Shown in pieces: positions 47,437 to 59,165 of a DNA stretch of 64,000 bases. The position numbers were made by a program, and so were the translations under genes. The DNA is taken from contig OY992840.1 in the NCBI GenBank assembly GCA_963921425.1, positions 10,666,501-10,730,500 on the forward strand, written 5' to 3'. Source of the stretch: Dryas octopetala (lineage: Eukaryota > Streptophyta > Magnoliopsida > Rosales > Rosaceae). Positions within the stretch are counted from its first letter, which is position 1, and each line of letters begins with the position of its first letter. The notes under the pieces are model-generated. The model had not been told where the DNA came from. It was given only the letters and a program-made list of their open reading frames with translations, and did not search any database.

Positions 47437-48884
47437 CACATAGTGTATGTAATATTATTATGTTAGACACTCTGATATAATATAATATGTAGTTAGACGC
47501 ACTGTAAAACGGAAATGAAAATTAAGTGGAATTATTACTGAATACGCATGTCATACAATTCATAATGTAGTAAAAGATCATTCTTTTATATGTGTGTATA
47601 CATATATATACAATTTGATCGATTTTAAGGCTCTGGCTGGCCGTTTAAACAACGTAGTATAAGAAAGAGTTGAAAACAATTTTGTTTACGGTTTAAGTTT
47701 TAGGTTTAACATACTCTCACGAGTTTAACCTAAACTTTAACTGCAATTGTACACCTAAAGTAATAAACCATGTTGGGCAATGGCCGGATCAAAAAGATAA
47801 GAAATAAGAAAACGCACACACACAAAACACATTGAGCTCCTGTTCGACCATAGCTGTAGTACGTGTATGTGGTTACCCTTCTTGAGAAAAATTATACATA
47901 TATAGGCTAGTGTTCATTTGACATATTTTATTAATTTTTAGGTTGTAAACTTGAATCATACATTTAGCCAACAAGAGTTTAGATCATATCAGTGACTTTA
48001 AATAGTATCTGCTAAGAGAATATTTCTTATAAATGTCTAATATTCAATTTTGCGATGGTTTGTTGCAGGTTCAAGTGAGCTTCTTTTACAAGCTACAACC
48101 ATATGTGGAGCATGGGAGCTACCCTTTTAGCTTTGGAGTGGACCAAGTGTTGACTCTCCCACTTAGGCAGGAGCTAATGAGCTAGGATTAGTAGGAGAAC
48201 TATTTAAAGGACATCTATAAGAGGCCAATGGGTACTTGTTAACGTGCACAAAGGGAAGAGTGAAGACTAAATGTCACCTACCAAATTAAGAATTGGCCGG
48301 CTTTTTGGCATATATATAATATATCGTTAGGTCTGCTGCTTTTCTTTGGGGAAACTGTGTGCCAAACTATAAGAGTATAAGTTGTATAACTATGCATGGA
48401 TTTCAATTATATAAATGATTTTTTATTTAATTAATTTTTTATAGAGTTAATATTTGAAGAATAATTTAGAAAATAAACGGTTTATTTAACTACATGCACT
48501 GCAGAATAGGCCAAAAAGAGAAAATGTACAGAAAAGGGGAAGGTGGAAAAAAAAAAAAAAAAGATTGAAAGGAGAATATAGCTTGTATTTCTCAATAGTA
48601 AATTTGTTTATATTACAGACAATGTATGAAATATAAATAGAAATTATATTTGTATATCATATGTATTCATACAGTAAAATTTTTCTTAACTAATTTTCAT
48701 TCATGGATTGGCTCAAAACTTTGAGGTTTGTGACAATAACACGATTGCACATTTACATGAATTCTTGGTCGGTTAAGAAATGCTATTAGAAGAATTAGTA
48801 GGGAGTACACACAAAATATGTGCTTAAAGCAAAAACAATTAATTGTGAGTTATGAACCAGAAAAAAAACAAAAACAAAAACTAT
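47437..48884. other. Intergenic, no supported gene
   Basis: An exon-like segment at about 48069-48185 (after tgttgcag; reads VQVSFFYKLQPYVEHGSYPF and continues to a stop) stands alone and is not recognised. A T/A-rich remainder holds nothing bounded. Confidence 0.4.
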
Positions 48885-49010
48885 TCTTTGAAAGCAAACC
48901 CTAGCCGCTAGAGAGAAAAACAACATCCAACAATAGTTTTTATTGGATTGTAACTCTTGTTTAGTTTTTTTCAATAAAATATATCTTTCAATAAAAATAA
49001 AAAGAAATTA
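48885..49010 (+). mobile_element. LINE-like non-LTR element, end-only copy 2
   Basis: Shares with copy 1 both the head (ccctagccgctagagagaaa) and the tail (ttttttcaataaaatatatc, then tttcaataaaaataaaa) but lacks almost all of the interior. An A-rich tract ends it. Confidence 0.5.
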
Positions 49011-50145
49011 AACCAAAAAAACATAACAGGGAGGAGAGTGCAATTAATGCATGACCAAATTAACCAGAAAACCCCTCTAATCTCTCTAAGTTCATTGATC
49101 ATTCCACGTAGACGGGGAGAAAAATAAATGGTTGTAAATAATTACCATATACTTTTAATTAGTAGTTGCAATGCTAAGTAATACAAGGATTAGGTTCAAT
49201 GTATTTCTTATCCAGTTGTTTGCTCAAAATGGGAATTAATTAGTCTTCATCAATTGTTTTTATTTTCTTTTTCTGTTTGCCGACACAATCTTCGTGGTTG
49301 ATTACATGGGTTTCATAAGATCGATGTCACATATATATACCATACTTATTAAAGGTCTAGCTAGTGATCGACAAGTAAATATTTTAGCTGTAACCTGAAC
49401 TTTGACTTCAAAAATTCATGACTGAACTAACAATAAGAGCTATATATTTTGATACAATTCCAAGACCAATTTTTAGCACAAAAAAATCCAGGGCCAAATA
49501 AGATCAATGGGCATACCTAAATTATTTCCAATATGGAATGTGAAATGAATGTGTTCACTAAATTTTTCTATCTCTTTCAAACTTCATTTTCCAAACCGTA
49601 CCCTAATATTATTTTAAATACACACAGATATTTATATATATAGCTAGGGTCCTATGGTGATCGATCTATGAGTAGTAAGTTTTCCTACTATGATATTATA
49701 TATAGGAAAGTAGGAAACAACTAAGCAAACACCTCCAAGTCTCCAAACCTTGTTGATGAGGATGGCAGCCTGAATAAGTGAATATTATAGTGAGATGTAT
49801 ACGATCGAGTGAGGTGGGTGAAAATTTAAGAAAGAGAAGACATGAACCGGAACAAATTGACACCGCCAATTTTAGGTTTTGATATCGACTTTAGCGGCAA
49901 ATCTAAGGAGTAGGTGGGCGGTGGGCCATCTACATTCTCCACCAACTTATCCTTTACCATCCCCAGCTAGACGGTGCCATACATACACTATTGCCAAAAG
50001 TTTCACAATCTGTCATTTCAACTTTTCAAAATGTGAATTACATATGTACCTTCTACATCTGGGTCATTTTCACTTTGCACTCTTACCTTTAAAACTTGAC
50101 AATAGTTTGACCATATTTGAGATGACACATGTTTCCTATTGAGGT

Positions 50146-50379
50146 ATTATTTGCTTAAGTGGAAGTCATGAGATTCAAATCTTATGTGGCAAGTGAGGAG
50201 GCGTTCATCTTGGTTTCATGTTGGGGCATGTTCAATGTGAGATGACACACATGAATAATTTGGGTGGAAAATAGGCATTTGATATTAGAAAAAATTCCCT
50301 GAACAAAAATCAGGATGAATGCTTCATTACATGTCATGCAAGAAAATGTGTGGATCTCATAGTTCCACATAAGCAAATA
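50146..50379. repeat. Inverted repeat able to form a long hairpin
   Basis: Arms at about 50146-50222 and 50302-50379 are imperfect complements (ttatttgctta and gtggaa near the base, aggcgttcatcttg against aagcattcatcctga inward), with a loop near 80 bases. It may be a decayed MITE or a hairpin RNA source; no TSD was found. Confidence 0.5.
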
Positions 50380-51314
50380 ACACTTCAAAGGATGATCACA
50401 CATAATCAAACTAACGAATGATAGAAATTGAAAGATAAATTTTACTTTAGGGTATATATCGTAGACTTTTGAAAGGTTAGTGTGTAAAGTGAAAGACGAC
50501 CAAAACTTAGAGGATGCAAAGTGTAATCAACCCTATTAGATAACTTCTTGAACTCAAATCATTTCATGATTGTTTTGAAGTATTTGAAAATCTTACTATG
50601 CAAACAAGCATGTAAAACAAACACGTTTGCAATGACGAATTCAGAAATTTTTTCTCATGGGGCAAAGATGATGAAACTTTCAATGTTTTTCTGTTTGAAG
50701 AGAAAGAAGCTCTCAAATATTCTTCATTGTATATATATGCCTAAGTTTCTTTGAAACATTTTATCAAGTATTTTGTTCCTGATCTTTAAAGAAAACATCA
50801 TATTTTACAAAAAGTTGGGCTATTAGAACAATTTAATAGGTAAAGAAAATGGTGATGTGGGCAATTGCCTTCACTAGGCTCATGTACGTCTGACCCTTAA
50901 ATGTTGACAAGATTCACATTTTTTCTACTAGAGTATAATTTTTCAGCATCATATATGAATATGTCAAATGCAATGACTCAACTATAAGTTATCTTTGAAG
51001 ACATATATTATCTAAACTTTTCTAAGTCATCTGATCCATCCTCAACCTGCTACCATTTGGGGTGTCAATTACTTTATAATTGATGGCTATATAAAACTTA
51101 TTTTTAAAAGAAAATAGGTGTAAAGAAACAAATATAATTTGCCGAAGTTTATAAACTAGCTTTGTAGCCTTTGTTGCACCAAAAGGTGCTAAAGCGGCAA
51201 CGTATGCGTCAAGGAAAGACACTTTAAGCTCAGCCTACTACCTCCAAAATAGGCTTTTGAATGACTAATGTATCAAATATTTGGACATTTTTACAGTATC
51301 TCGCCAGTATTATT

Positions 51315-51426
51315 AATGTTGGCTTTTTATTCAGACCAAAAATGAATGCTGGGTCTTTATTCACATTCAAGGTTGACCCAACAAATACTAGCTTTAAAAA
51401 ATGTTGGGTCTTCATTCACATTCAAG
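51315..51426. repeat. Tandem repeat, three diverged units
   Basis: Units of 'aatgttgggtcttcattcac' type recur at about 51315, 51345 and 51400. Confidence 0.65.
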
Positions 51427-51644
51427 CTTTCGTACAACAAAATTTTCTTTGTTATTTTGCTTCGTGAATTCAGCTTATTCATTCATATATATATATATAT
51501 ATATATTTCCTAGGGTGGTGATAGTGTCGTAGTCATAAATTTGTGTCAATATAGGCGAACTTTATTCATGATATTTTGTGCTAGAAAGACAGTGAGAGAG
51601 TTGAATGTCCGTTGAATCCATGCCCGACAACCTGAAATTCATGA

Positions 51645-51710
51645 TTGATGTGCACTTATTCATGATATTTTGTGTTGAATTGATGTGCACTTATTCATGA
51701 TATTTTGTGT
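51645..51710. repeat. Tandem repeat, two 33-bp units
   Basis: The string gatgtgcacttattcatgat followed by attttgtg occurs twice in a row; a third partial copy lies near 51563. Confidence 0.85.
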
Positions 51711-52998
51711 ATTGAAAGATATAACTATAAAAAAGCATTATCTTAATCAAATATAATTATATGAGACAGAGACAGAGACAGAGTGTGTGTGAGAGGTAAT
51801 ACAAGTACAAAATACAATAGATATGATACAGATTGTAAAGATCGATCTAATACAAGAAAGAATACCATTAAAAGTGGCCACTTTAAATTTGGTCATTTTT
51901 TCTCTTTAATCTGGAGCAAGGAAAATCGAACTTAGTACCTTTCCAACATTGTAAAAAAATACCATTAAACTTCGCATAATGACAAACAATAAGTTCATTA
52001 TTCTCTTGCAATATTTGGCACACTTAGTAAGGACAAAAATCCAAAGTGTCATCAAAACATAATTTCTTTTCATTTAAGCCTTCGTGGAGCCAATCAACCT
52101 AAACTAACGTCAAGCACCCCTTTCCTCACTAAGTTTGCATGCTCCTATCTCAAGCATTTGTCAATTCTCACATTAAAATACCTCCACTGCAAAAATTCAA
52201 GAGAGAGAAACTTCCTACAACAGAGATAAAACTGATTTGATATCTTAATCTAATATTATGATAAAACATATACTCTTAAATTTTATCACATAAAGATTTT
52301 TCTAATTCCAAAAAAGTTTTTGTCTCTTGGGCATCCCAAGAGAACTCCTATCACTATTATAGATAAGTTTTTCTCAATCCAAAAAGAGCTGCGGGAGAAC
52401 ACAACGTACATGTATATCCTTCTTCGGCTCCTTTGGGGTTCTCTGGATGTAATTTTGTTTACTCATAAAGGTAGTCGGCATTTAGGGGTCAACAGTCCAA
52501 CTAGACAAAGCTCGCGCTGAAGTATTCATAAATCATCTGAATAAATATTTATGTGCGTCCACTCATGAAAGATAAATTGTGAGTAATCTGAATTGCACAA
52601 CAATTGTTAAATAAATAGGAGTGATCGATAAAAGGAGAAAGAGATTCTTATGACCTATAAAAGTGTTAGTTAAGCAGCCTAATAGAAGGGCTGTAAAATT
52701 GGTCATGCACTAAAGTTCTATCCCCCTTCCCTTAATCAAAAACAAAAAAAAAAAGTTCATGGCAAGCCAAGGCCATTTTTTTCCTTTTTATTACAAAGGA
52801 TGATTCTCTTTTGTTTAATTTTTGAAGTTTGAAAAGACAAAAAGACTATGGGTAAGATAATAATTTACTAACTTTCTTTGAAGTGAGTATATAGAAGCAC
52901 TTCGATCATGCCAATTTAGCAAACTCAAAGTCCAGGAAATATTGATTGATTTTAAATTTAAGAAAACATTAGAAATCGTGTTATGTGATATTTACTAA

Positions 52999-53856
52999 TG
53001 TTACTCTCAAAAATCACGGCGAGATTGCCAAGAAAATTGATAAAAACACTGAAGTCCTTTAAATATGTTTGCGGTCATGCCACTGCTTTCGACCGAGGGC
53101 CGTTTGCAGAATAGATGTGTGTTTGTGAGTTGCACTGGATCTAACTTCTAACCAAACAATTGCATAACAAGTAAGGAACAAGAAACTTGCTTAGGTTCTT
53201 CCTGTCTTGATCCTCAAAGACTTTAGTAATCGTAGGTTTCAGTGACTTTGTTTTCGAACTCGTAAGTGTGAAGAATTATTTCTTGAGTGATTGGATGAAC
53301 AAAAAAGTAATGGACTTTTATGAAGAAAGTATGAGTAATTTTGATTATCGTGAAAACGAGTCACAATTGTGGTTCTAACAACAAATCTCATGGTAAAAGA
53401 ACATGAAAATCAAGAAGTAAAACCCTAAACAAGACCTATACTAAGGAAAATAAACCCTAACAGAGCTAAAAACAAGGAACAAAGAGCTTGAAAGCTTGAG
53501 AACTTGAAGAACGTATACGAGATGCTTGAGATCTTAAGAATTCTGAAATTGTGTTGATTGTAGGTTGTTGAGAGCCATTTCTTCATATTTGGTGCCTCCT
53601 TATATAGTAATCACCTCCATATCTTCTAGGAAAAACTTTTCCTATTTGAACTTGAACTTCTAGCTTGTTTTTCCTTTACGCCCACTCCTTTTCTGATTTA
53701 GAATTCCTAATCTACCAAGGAGAACTTGGCAGGATTGATTTGGATTCTTCTAGATTTTTGCAACTTTCGGGCTTGGACTGGACTATAGGCTGCAAACTTC
53801 AACCAAAACTGGGCTTAGCAGTGAATCTGGCCCAAAACCAAAATAGAGTGTAAACA
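52999..53856 (-). mobile_element. Solo LTR, 858 bp
   Basis: Read on the minus strand it begins TGTTTACACTC and ends GAGAGTAACA, with a 5-bp TSD, ACTAA (plus strand), at 52994-52998 and 53857-53861. A promoter-like tactatataagg lies about 250 bases in (near 53605). No internal region or second LTR is present, so this is what remains after recombination between two LTRs. The superfamily is not certain; the length and start fit Ty1/copia-type LTRs. Confidence 0.72.
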
Positions 53857-53861
53857 ACTAA

Positions 53862-54610
53862 AAAAAAGAAACCTCAATATTTCATCAGAACAGTTTCTCA
53901 ACTCAACTTTTGATTTTAAACAGAATGATCTCATATTCTAGCACTTTGGTGCAGGTCCTTTTATTTGTCTTAGTGGTATAACTTAATTGGAAGTTCATTT
54001 TATAGCACACCTTTCAGGCATTTTCTGATAATGTCTGTGTATAACTACTGTTTGTAAATGCAGGCGAACCCTCCACTAAGAAGAGAGGGATTGTAGCAAT
54101 TTTATGGGAAATTGCTACCCTGAGAGAGAGAGAGAGAGATTGAACTATTATTTTAGAAAGAATAACCAATGAAGAGAAAGTTCATGAATAAATTAACACA
54201 AACCAGTACAACCATATTATATAACAATGGAATTTTCAGCTACATGGTCCATTAATAACAAAAGATCAAATACGTACCATGACTTGACTGACTAAAAAGA
54301 ATTTCAACATACACAAAAGAATCAAAGAATAAACACAAATCGACTCACAATACTAGTGCCTTGAAATCTAAGAACATGGCCTGCAAAGAATTGAAATCAG
54401 TATCAACCTGTATTCATACAAAATAATGGTTCCGAGTCTATGACACTACTACTGGACTGATGACAAATCTTATCTGCAAGGAAAGAATGAAAGAATAATG
54501 ACAGATTTCCCTACCTACAAAGAATTGTGTATCCCTTTTTTTCTGTATGCAACAATGGAATGTAAATTGATGATGGTATGTATGAAGAAACTAATAACGT
54601 GGATGACTAT
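53862..54610. other. SCL28 3' flank
   Basis: Downstream of the SCL28 stop on the minus strand. A short GA run lies at about 54122-54139. No gene. Confidence 0.5.
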
Positions 54611-56710
54611 TTAACTTGGTTGAGAAAAAGATGATGAGCTTCCTGCAACATCAATTGGTGTCCATGCTGAGACTGTGTATAGAGGCTGATCCATCCAACT
54701 TAGAGTGAGTGCTGCTCCACCTTGTCCTTGCTTCTTAACTGTGTAATTCTCACAAGCATACATCTTCAACAGAAACTGGCTCTGAAGCATTTCCCTCTCA
54801 GTAATCCCCATGCATCGAAACCCGCCTTGCTCCATCAACTTCCTCCACTTCTCAAAGTTCTCATGCCTCTCCAACCTGTCACTTCCTTCACAAGCAATGA
54901 TGTTCCTAATTTCTCGCGCTATCATTTCCTCTACTTTGATCCTCGCCGGGCTGTCCAAGGGAAGGCTAGAATGAATCAAGTCAAATATGGCAGAGTAGTA
55001 TTTGAGTGAATTGGAGACTCTTGCCTCCAACCTAGGCTCATTGTGCTCAGCCTCTTGCTCTGCCATAAGGACTATTGTCGGGTTTGTGCTTCGGATGAGT
55101 CCCAAAAAATCTCTCAGAGCTCCTCCAGTCCCATCATAAAGTATCTTGTGCAGTTGGAAAACACAATTCACAGCCACACTCTCTTGCTCCTTCACATGAA
55201 GCATCCAAAGCCTCACATCTTCCAACCTGTCCACAACCGGGTGGAACTCGAAAGGCAGGTTCAATGCCCCTGCAAATCCTGCCAGCCTATCTCCTGTCTC
55301 GTTGAGCTCTTGCTTCGATTCGCCTATACCAGTGATTCTAACATGGCTTGGAGGATTAGTCCTAGAAGCTAAACTCTGGAACAAACTAGGCCACTGCAGC
55401 CCTTGCTTGATGTCGAAATCTATAATGTGAACCCTGTCCTTCCCTTCAAAAGCTCTCAGCAGTATCTCATTTGAAGTGAAATGGAGAAACTTTGGAATTG
55501 GACTAACCTGGTTTAGAAGCCTAAGTGCAGTGCCAGACTCATCCTCCCCCCGATCGAAGTCACGAGGAGTACTAATCTGAAACACATGTGGCCAAAGCCT
55601 TGTGACTCTCAGAGCTAAAGCTTCAGTGTAATAAGCAGTAAGCCTGCTTATAGTGGTTCCTTTTGGAGAAGCAAGTTCCCCCAACTTAGCTATAAAATGG
55701 TTAATTGCTGCAATGTTCTTCAACCCAATTGCTTCCACACAAGCCGTAAGCAAGCTAACAAGCTCAAACCCCTGGGGCTCCACTTGACTCTCATCATCAT
55801 CATCCTCTGCCTCCACCCCTACACCTCCACGTGGAACATTATAAGGATTTCCAGACCCATTACCCACTTCATGTTCAGAGGCACTCTCATTGAGCCTCAT
55901 CCCCAAGCTTTGGCTCCCCGACGAAGTACTCGAATCCCCTGATGCTTCTCTTACCGGTCCATGGCTCGTCTCGCCATCCTTCTCACCAAGGTTAGTGATC
56001 TCAGTCACAACAGAGTCCAACCAAGGATTGTTTGACAATGGCAGAGGCTGTGAAATCACTTCAGCAGGAACAAAACAGACCCTCTCTTCATCCCCTGAAC
56101 ATGTCAAAGAGAAAGGTAGGTGATGAGGAGGAGGGTTAAGGCCTGTGACTTCTTGAACTGACCGAGGCACATGGAAATCAGGCTGATACCAGAAATTTCC
56201 AGCACCCAATTGGCCTAAACTCAAACCACCATCACCACCTTCATGAACTTCATCATCACCTTCCCCATTTCCACTGCAACCCCTTTTCCTCTTGGCTCTG
56301 TTTGTGCAAGACTCATCATCATCATCATCCACTGAGCCCTGCTCTGCAAACCTCTTCAAGCTCCTCTTCCCTCTCTTCTCCCAAAACTGATCTTTAGCCT
56401 CCTTCCTTGCTTCCACGAACGACGCCGTCTGAGCTGCACTGGTTGTTGACAGAGGAGGCAGCCGGATACTCTGCTTCAGAGAACAACTGGTGGTCTTGGA
56501 TTCGATTTGTTTCTGATCCACAGAAAGGCCCACAGGCCTAATGGATTGCGATCGAGAACTGTCCTTCCGAGGAAAGCTGCATGGCATGTCCAACCTCTGC
56601 GTGCTCATTGATGGTAGCTGGAAATGGCAAGCTTGTAACTGTGCTGCTGCTTCACTCCTCAATCTATGCCTTGGTGACAACAATGTGGAACTAGAGCACC
56701 CAGCCAACAT
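54611..56710 (-). CDS. SCL28: GRAS transcription factor SCARECROW-LIKE 28
   Basis: Intronless, 699 residues. In Arabidopsis SCL28 controls G2/M progression, cell size and root-hair growth, acting with AP2-type SMOS1-like partners and inducing SIAMESE-RELATED CDK inhibitors. The N-terminus MLAGCSSSTLLSPRHRLRSE and the Cys/Ser motif CSLKQSIRLPPLSTT are diagnostic of this branch. A basic nuclear signal lies at 138-144 (RAKRKRG) beside an acidic run. The GRAS domain fills about 315-693: leucine-heptad I (FELVSLLTACVEAIGLKN), VHIID at 427-431 (VHIIDFDIKQGLQWP), leucine-heptad II, a PFYRE-like part (SLKYYSAIFDLIHSSLP) and SAW (LLKMYACENYTV, then LTLSWMDQPLYTVSAW). A promoter with MSA sites lies upstream. 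The disordered N-terminal half is long, as usual in the family. Confidence 0.96.
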   Translation of the reverse strand: MLAGCSSSTLLSPRHRLRSEAAAQLQACHFQLPSMSTQRLDMPCSFPRKDSSRSQSIRPVGLSVDQKQIESKTTSCSLKQSIRLPPLSTTSAAQTASFVEARKEAKDQFWEKRGKRSLKRFAEQGSVDDDDDESCTNRAKRKRGCSGNGEGDDEVHEGGDGGLSLGQLGAGNFWYQPDFHVPRSVQEVTGLNPPPHHLPFSLTCSGDEERVCFVPAEVISQPLPLSNNPWLDSVVTEITNLGEKDGETSHGPVREASGDSSTSSGSQSLGMRLNESASEHEVGNGSGNPYNVPRGGVGVEAEDDDDESQVEPQGFELVSLLTACVEAIGLKNIAAINHFIAKLGELASPKGTTISRLTAYYTEALALRVTRLWPHVFQISTPRDFDRGEDESGTALRLLNQVSPIPKFLHFTSNEILLRAFEGKDRVHIIDFDIKQGLQWPSLFQSLASRTNPPSHVRITGIGESKQELNETGDRLAGFAGALNLPFEFHPVVDRLEDVRLWMLHVKEQESVAVNCVFQLHKILYDGTGGALRDFLGLIRSTNPTIVLMAEQEAEHNEPRLEARVSNSLKYYSAIFDLIHSSLPLDSPARIKVEEMIAREIRNIIACEGSDRLERHENFEKWRKLMEQGGFRCMGITEREMLQSQFLLKMYACENYTVKKQGQGGAALTLSWMDQPLYTVSAWTPIDVAGSSSSFSQPS

Positions 56711-57450
56711 TCTCTATAATCTTCCAAATTTTTAATCTTGGTTTTATTTTTGTGCAACTATGATTGATCACCCACCCAATGTTGTTTTTTTTTTTTTTCT
56801 TTCTTTTTCTTTATCTCCCTAGCTATCTCTTTAAAGAGTGTGGAAATGAATGGTGTTTGATCTGTAGAAACTGTCTATGAACTTTGAATGAATATGTGAG
56901 AAAAGAGAAACCCAGAGAGATAGACTATGTGAGTGAGTGTGTGAAGAAATCGATAAAAACAATAGGAATCCGATGAGTGATTAAATCAATCAAAAGGTTG
57001 TGTGTATAAGTTTGAGTGTTCCTATGTGTGTGTTTTTATGCAAGAAAGAACAGAGAGACAGAGTATGCAAAAACAACCCAACCCCAAAAAAAAAAAGAAT
57101 GAAAGAATTTGGAGATTAATCAAAGAATATGTATATAAATACCTACAAGAACAAGTTCATCGGATTCCAAAATTTTTAAAGAAAGCTCATTGGAAAAGGC
57201 TGTGACCTTTGTTCACAATGGAGCTAGCAACAGAATGATAGGAAGTGTAGAAACATACATCATCAAACTGGTGGACGAAACACTCAGACATTTTCAGACC
57301 CAGATAAGCATTTGAGACCTCCATGAAGCTCACCACCATGGCTGAAACAGAACCAGAAGAAAAACCCAGAATCCCTTCAAATGTGCATGGAAAAGCTGAT
57401 CAACTAACAACAAGGAGACCCAAAAAACCAAAAATCAAAGAAACCAGGTG
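56711..57450. other. SCL28 leader region
   Basis: About 740 bases between the start codon and the best TATA box on the minus strand. It is A/T-rich with a poly(T) run near 56787 (plus strand). A leader intron is possible. No separate gene. Confidence 0.45.
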
Positions 57451-57451
57451 T

Positions 57452-57459
57452 TTTATATA
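57452..57459 (-). promoter_or_regulatory. Likely TATA box of SCL28
   Basis: The minus strand reads tatataaa within agtatataaaacacc. It lies between the MSA sites and the gene, in the right orientation. A second AT-rich candidate (tatttatatac, minus strand) lies near 57135. Confidence 0.5.
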
Positions 57460-57481
57460 CTATAAGGGTTCGAGTATTCCT

Positions 57482-57483
<2 letters not shown>

Positions 57484-57524
<41 letters not shown>
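57484..57524. repeat. (CT)n microsatellite in the SCL28 promoter
   Basis: A pure CT run (GA on the coding strand) just upstream of the TATA candidate; GAGA-type tracts are common in plant core promoters. Confidence 0.95.
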
Positions 57525-57527
<3 letters not shown>

Positions 57528-57708
57528 TATTCTACAACTTCCATGACTATCTCTATCATTGCTTTTCTTTTCTGTTTTTTTAGTGTTTTTTAACTTGTGT
57601 AACTTGATGGCAGGAGTGAAAAGGGTGTTCGAGAAGAGTTGGGTTGGAGGGAGACTGGGTTTTGTGGCCGTGGGATTGTGATCAGACGGTGGAGAGTTAA
57701 GGTCTATA

Positions 57709-57719
57709 TGACCGTTGGA
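57709..57719 (-). promoter_or_regulatory. MSA element 1 (MYB3R site)
   Basis: The minus strand reads TCCAACGGTCA, a full match to the mitosis-specific activator consensus YCYAACGGYYA. About 250 bp upstream of the TATA candidate. Confidence 0.75.
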
Positions 57720-57735
57720 GTGTGTCGGTGAAATA

Positions 57736-57746
57736 TGACCGTTGGG
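57736..57746 (-). promoter_or_regulatory. MSA element 2 (MYB3R site)
   Basis: The minus strand reads CCCAACGGTCA, again a full consensus match, 27 bp from the first site and in the same orientation. Confidence 0.75.
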
Positions 57747-57851
57747 AGGGAAGGAAGGGGAGTTGGTGTACGGAGAGGTTATTCTTTTCTATTTTGGGAG
57801 GGGGTGTGAGCTCTGAAGGTGTACACGTGCGACGCACGTGACTGTTGCACT

Positions 57852-57862
57852 TGACCGTTCGG
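57852..57862 (-). promoter_or_regulatory. MSA-like element 3 (one mismatch)
   Basis: The minus strand reads CCGAACGGTCA; it keeps the AACGG core and differs from the consensus at one position. Same orientation as the other two. Confidence 0.5.
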
Positions 57863-59165
57863 TTGCATCATCATTGGGCCATCGGCTTTTGTTTAATTTC
57901 GCTCCAAATTTTTTTAGTAAAACATAACTTCTTTAACTTCTTTCATGAGTCCTCTACTCTCTCTCACTTTCAGGACACGTGGTGCCCCACGCATCGTGTA
58001 CCTTCACTTTGTGTATATTTAATATTTAATGAGAACTTTATCAGGTATTCAGTTTTAATGGTTAAATGCAAACTCATCTAATAAGTTTTGGAAAGGAAAA
58101 TGCTTTACAAAATATGTTACTTCTCTTAACATAATGTCCGGCCCTATATCTCAAATTTGGAGCTTTAATTAAGGTCCAACCCAAGTCCACTTTGTATATA
58201 TTAGCCTAAGAAAAATAATATTTGATGAACTTCTAATAAAGAACCCAACTTTTCTTGATGTCAATACAAATGGAGGCCGCATAGAAAGACATCAAGTACA
58301 TACGTATGTTTATCTTGTATAAGTGGCTTACTGATAAAAGGATGAATATGAGGTGAGTTGTAATTCAAACGTCCTGAATTTAAATCTTTAATGATATAAA
58401 ATATTTGAATTTACAATATATATTGTTCATAAGTGGTATATGTTAAGTTTACTTTAAAGTATACTCGATAAGAAAGTAAATTTTAAGTCCTCCTTATTAA
58501 AGAAAAAACAAAAGTTGGGCCTTTGGCCCTCCTCCTACCAAAAACAAAAAAAAAAACAAAAAGTATATATGGGAAGGAAAGTGAGGTGAAAAAAAATATG
58601 CTACTAGTATCACTTGCATAGAAATTGCCACAAGCAGTTGGTTTGGCTTTTACCATACCATATCATTAGCATTGTTGAAATCATTCCCAAATGCTTAGAA
58701 ATTGGATGGAAATTAATGAAATTGTGTCCCAATAATCCTGCAAACTCTTCTGATTTGAAATGAAAAAGTGAAAGTGTAAAAGACTGTTAAAGTAGAGGGA
58801 GGACTCGTTGGAAAACCAAGATCACTTTGGCAGGGCATGATGCTGTGCATATGATGATAAAACCAAAAACGCCTCAGCAAACGAACTTGCTGCGAAGGAG
58901 AGGCTGGAAGCATAAGATTCCTATACCAAAAGGTTAAATGTCCGATGGCCCTTTACCCTTTACTTTCTACTTTTTACTTTCTAGAGGATTTTGTATATAG
59001 ATTTAATAATAACAATAAAAAAAATATCAATCTTTGAATTTTTTTTATTAATAAATTTGCGTCTATAGTTTTGAACTCGAAATCTATTTCCGACAAAAAA
59101 AGACGATATGTCATCCTAAATTCAAATTTCTCTCTGCTAAAGCAAGCGTCAAAGAACTATAGAAA
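57863..59165. other. Intergenic, distal SCL28 promoter
   Basis: No gene or bounded repeat recognised. ORF-like stretches near 57845-58081 and 58713-58913 have no domain. Confidence 0.5.

Larger units (their letters stand above)
49011..52993. other. Long gene-poor stretch
   Basis: No gene is supported; open frames are short and lack domains. It contains the inverted repeat at 50146-50379 and two small tandem repeats (51315-51426 and 51645-51710) listed separately, plus a GA/GT-rich patch near 51762-51795. Confidence 0.45.

Noticed and set aside
49879-51467. Cluster of short open frames as a gene
   Set aside because: No domains, no phase-consistent splice joins, and they overlap inverted and tandem repeats.
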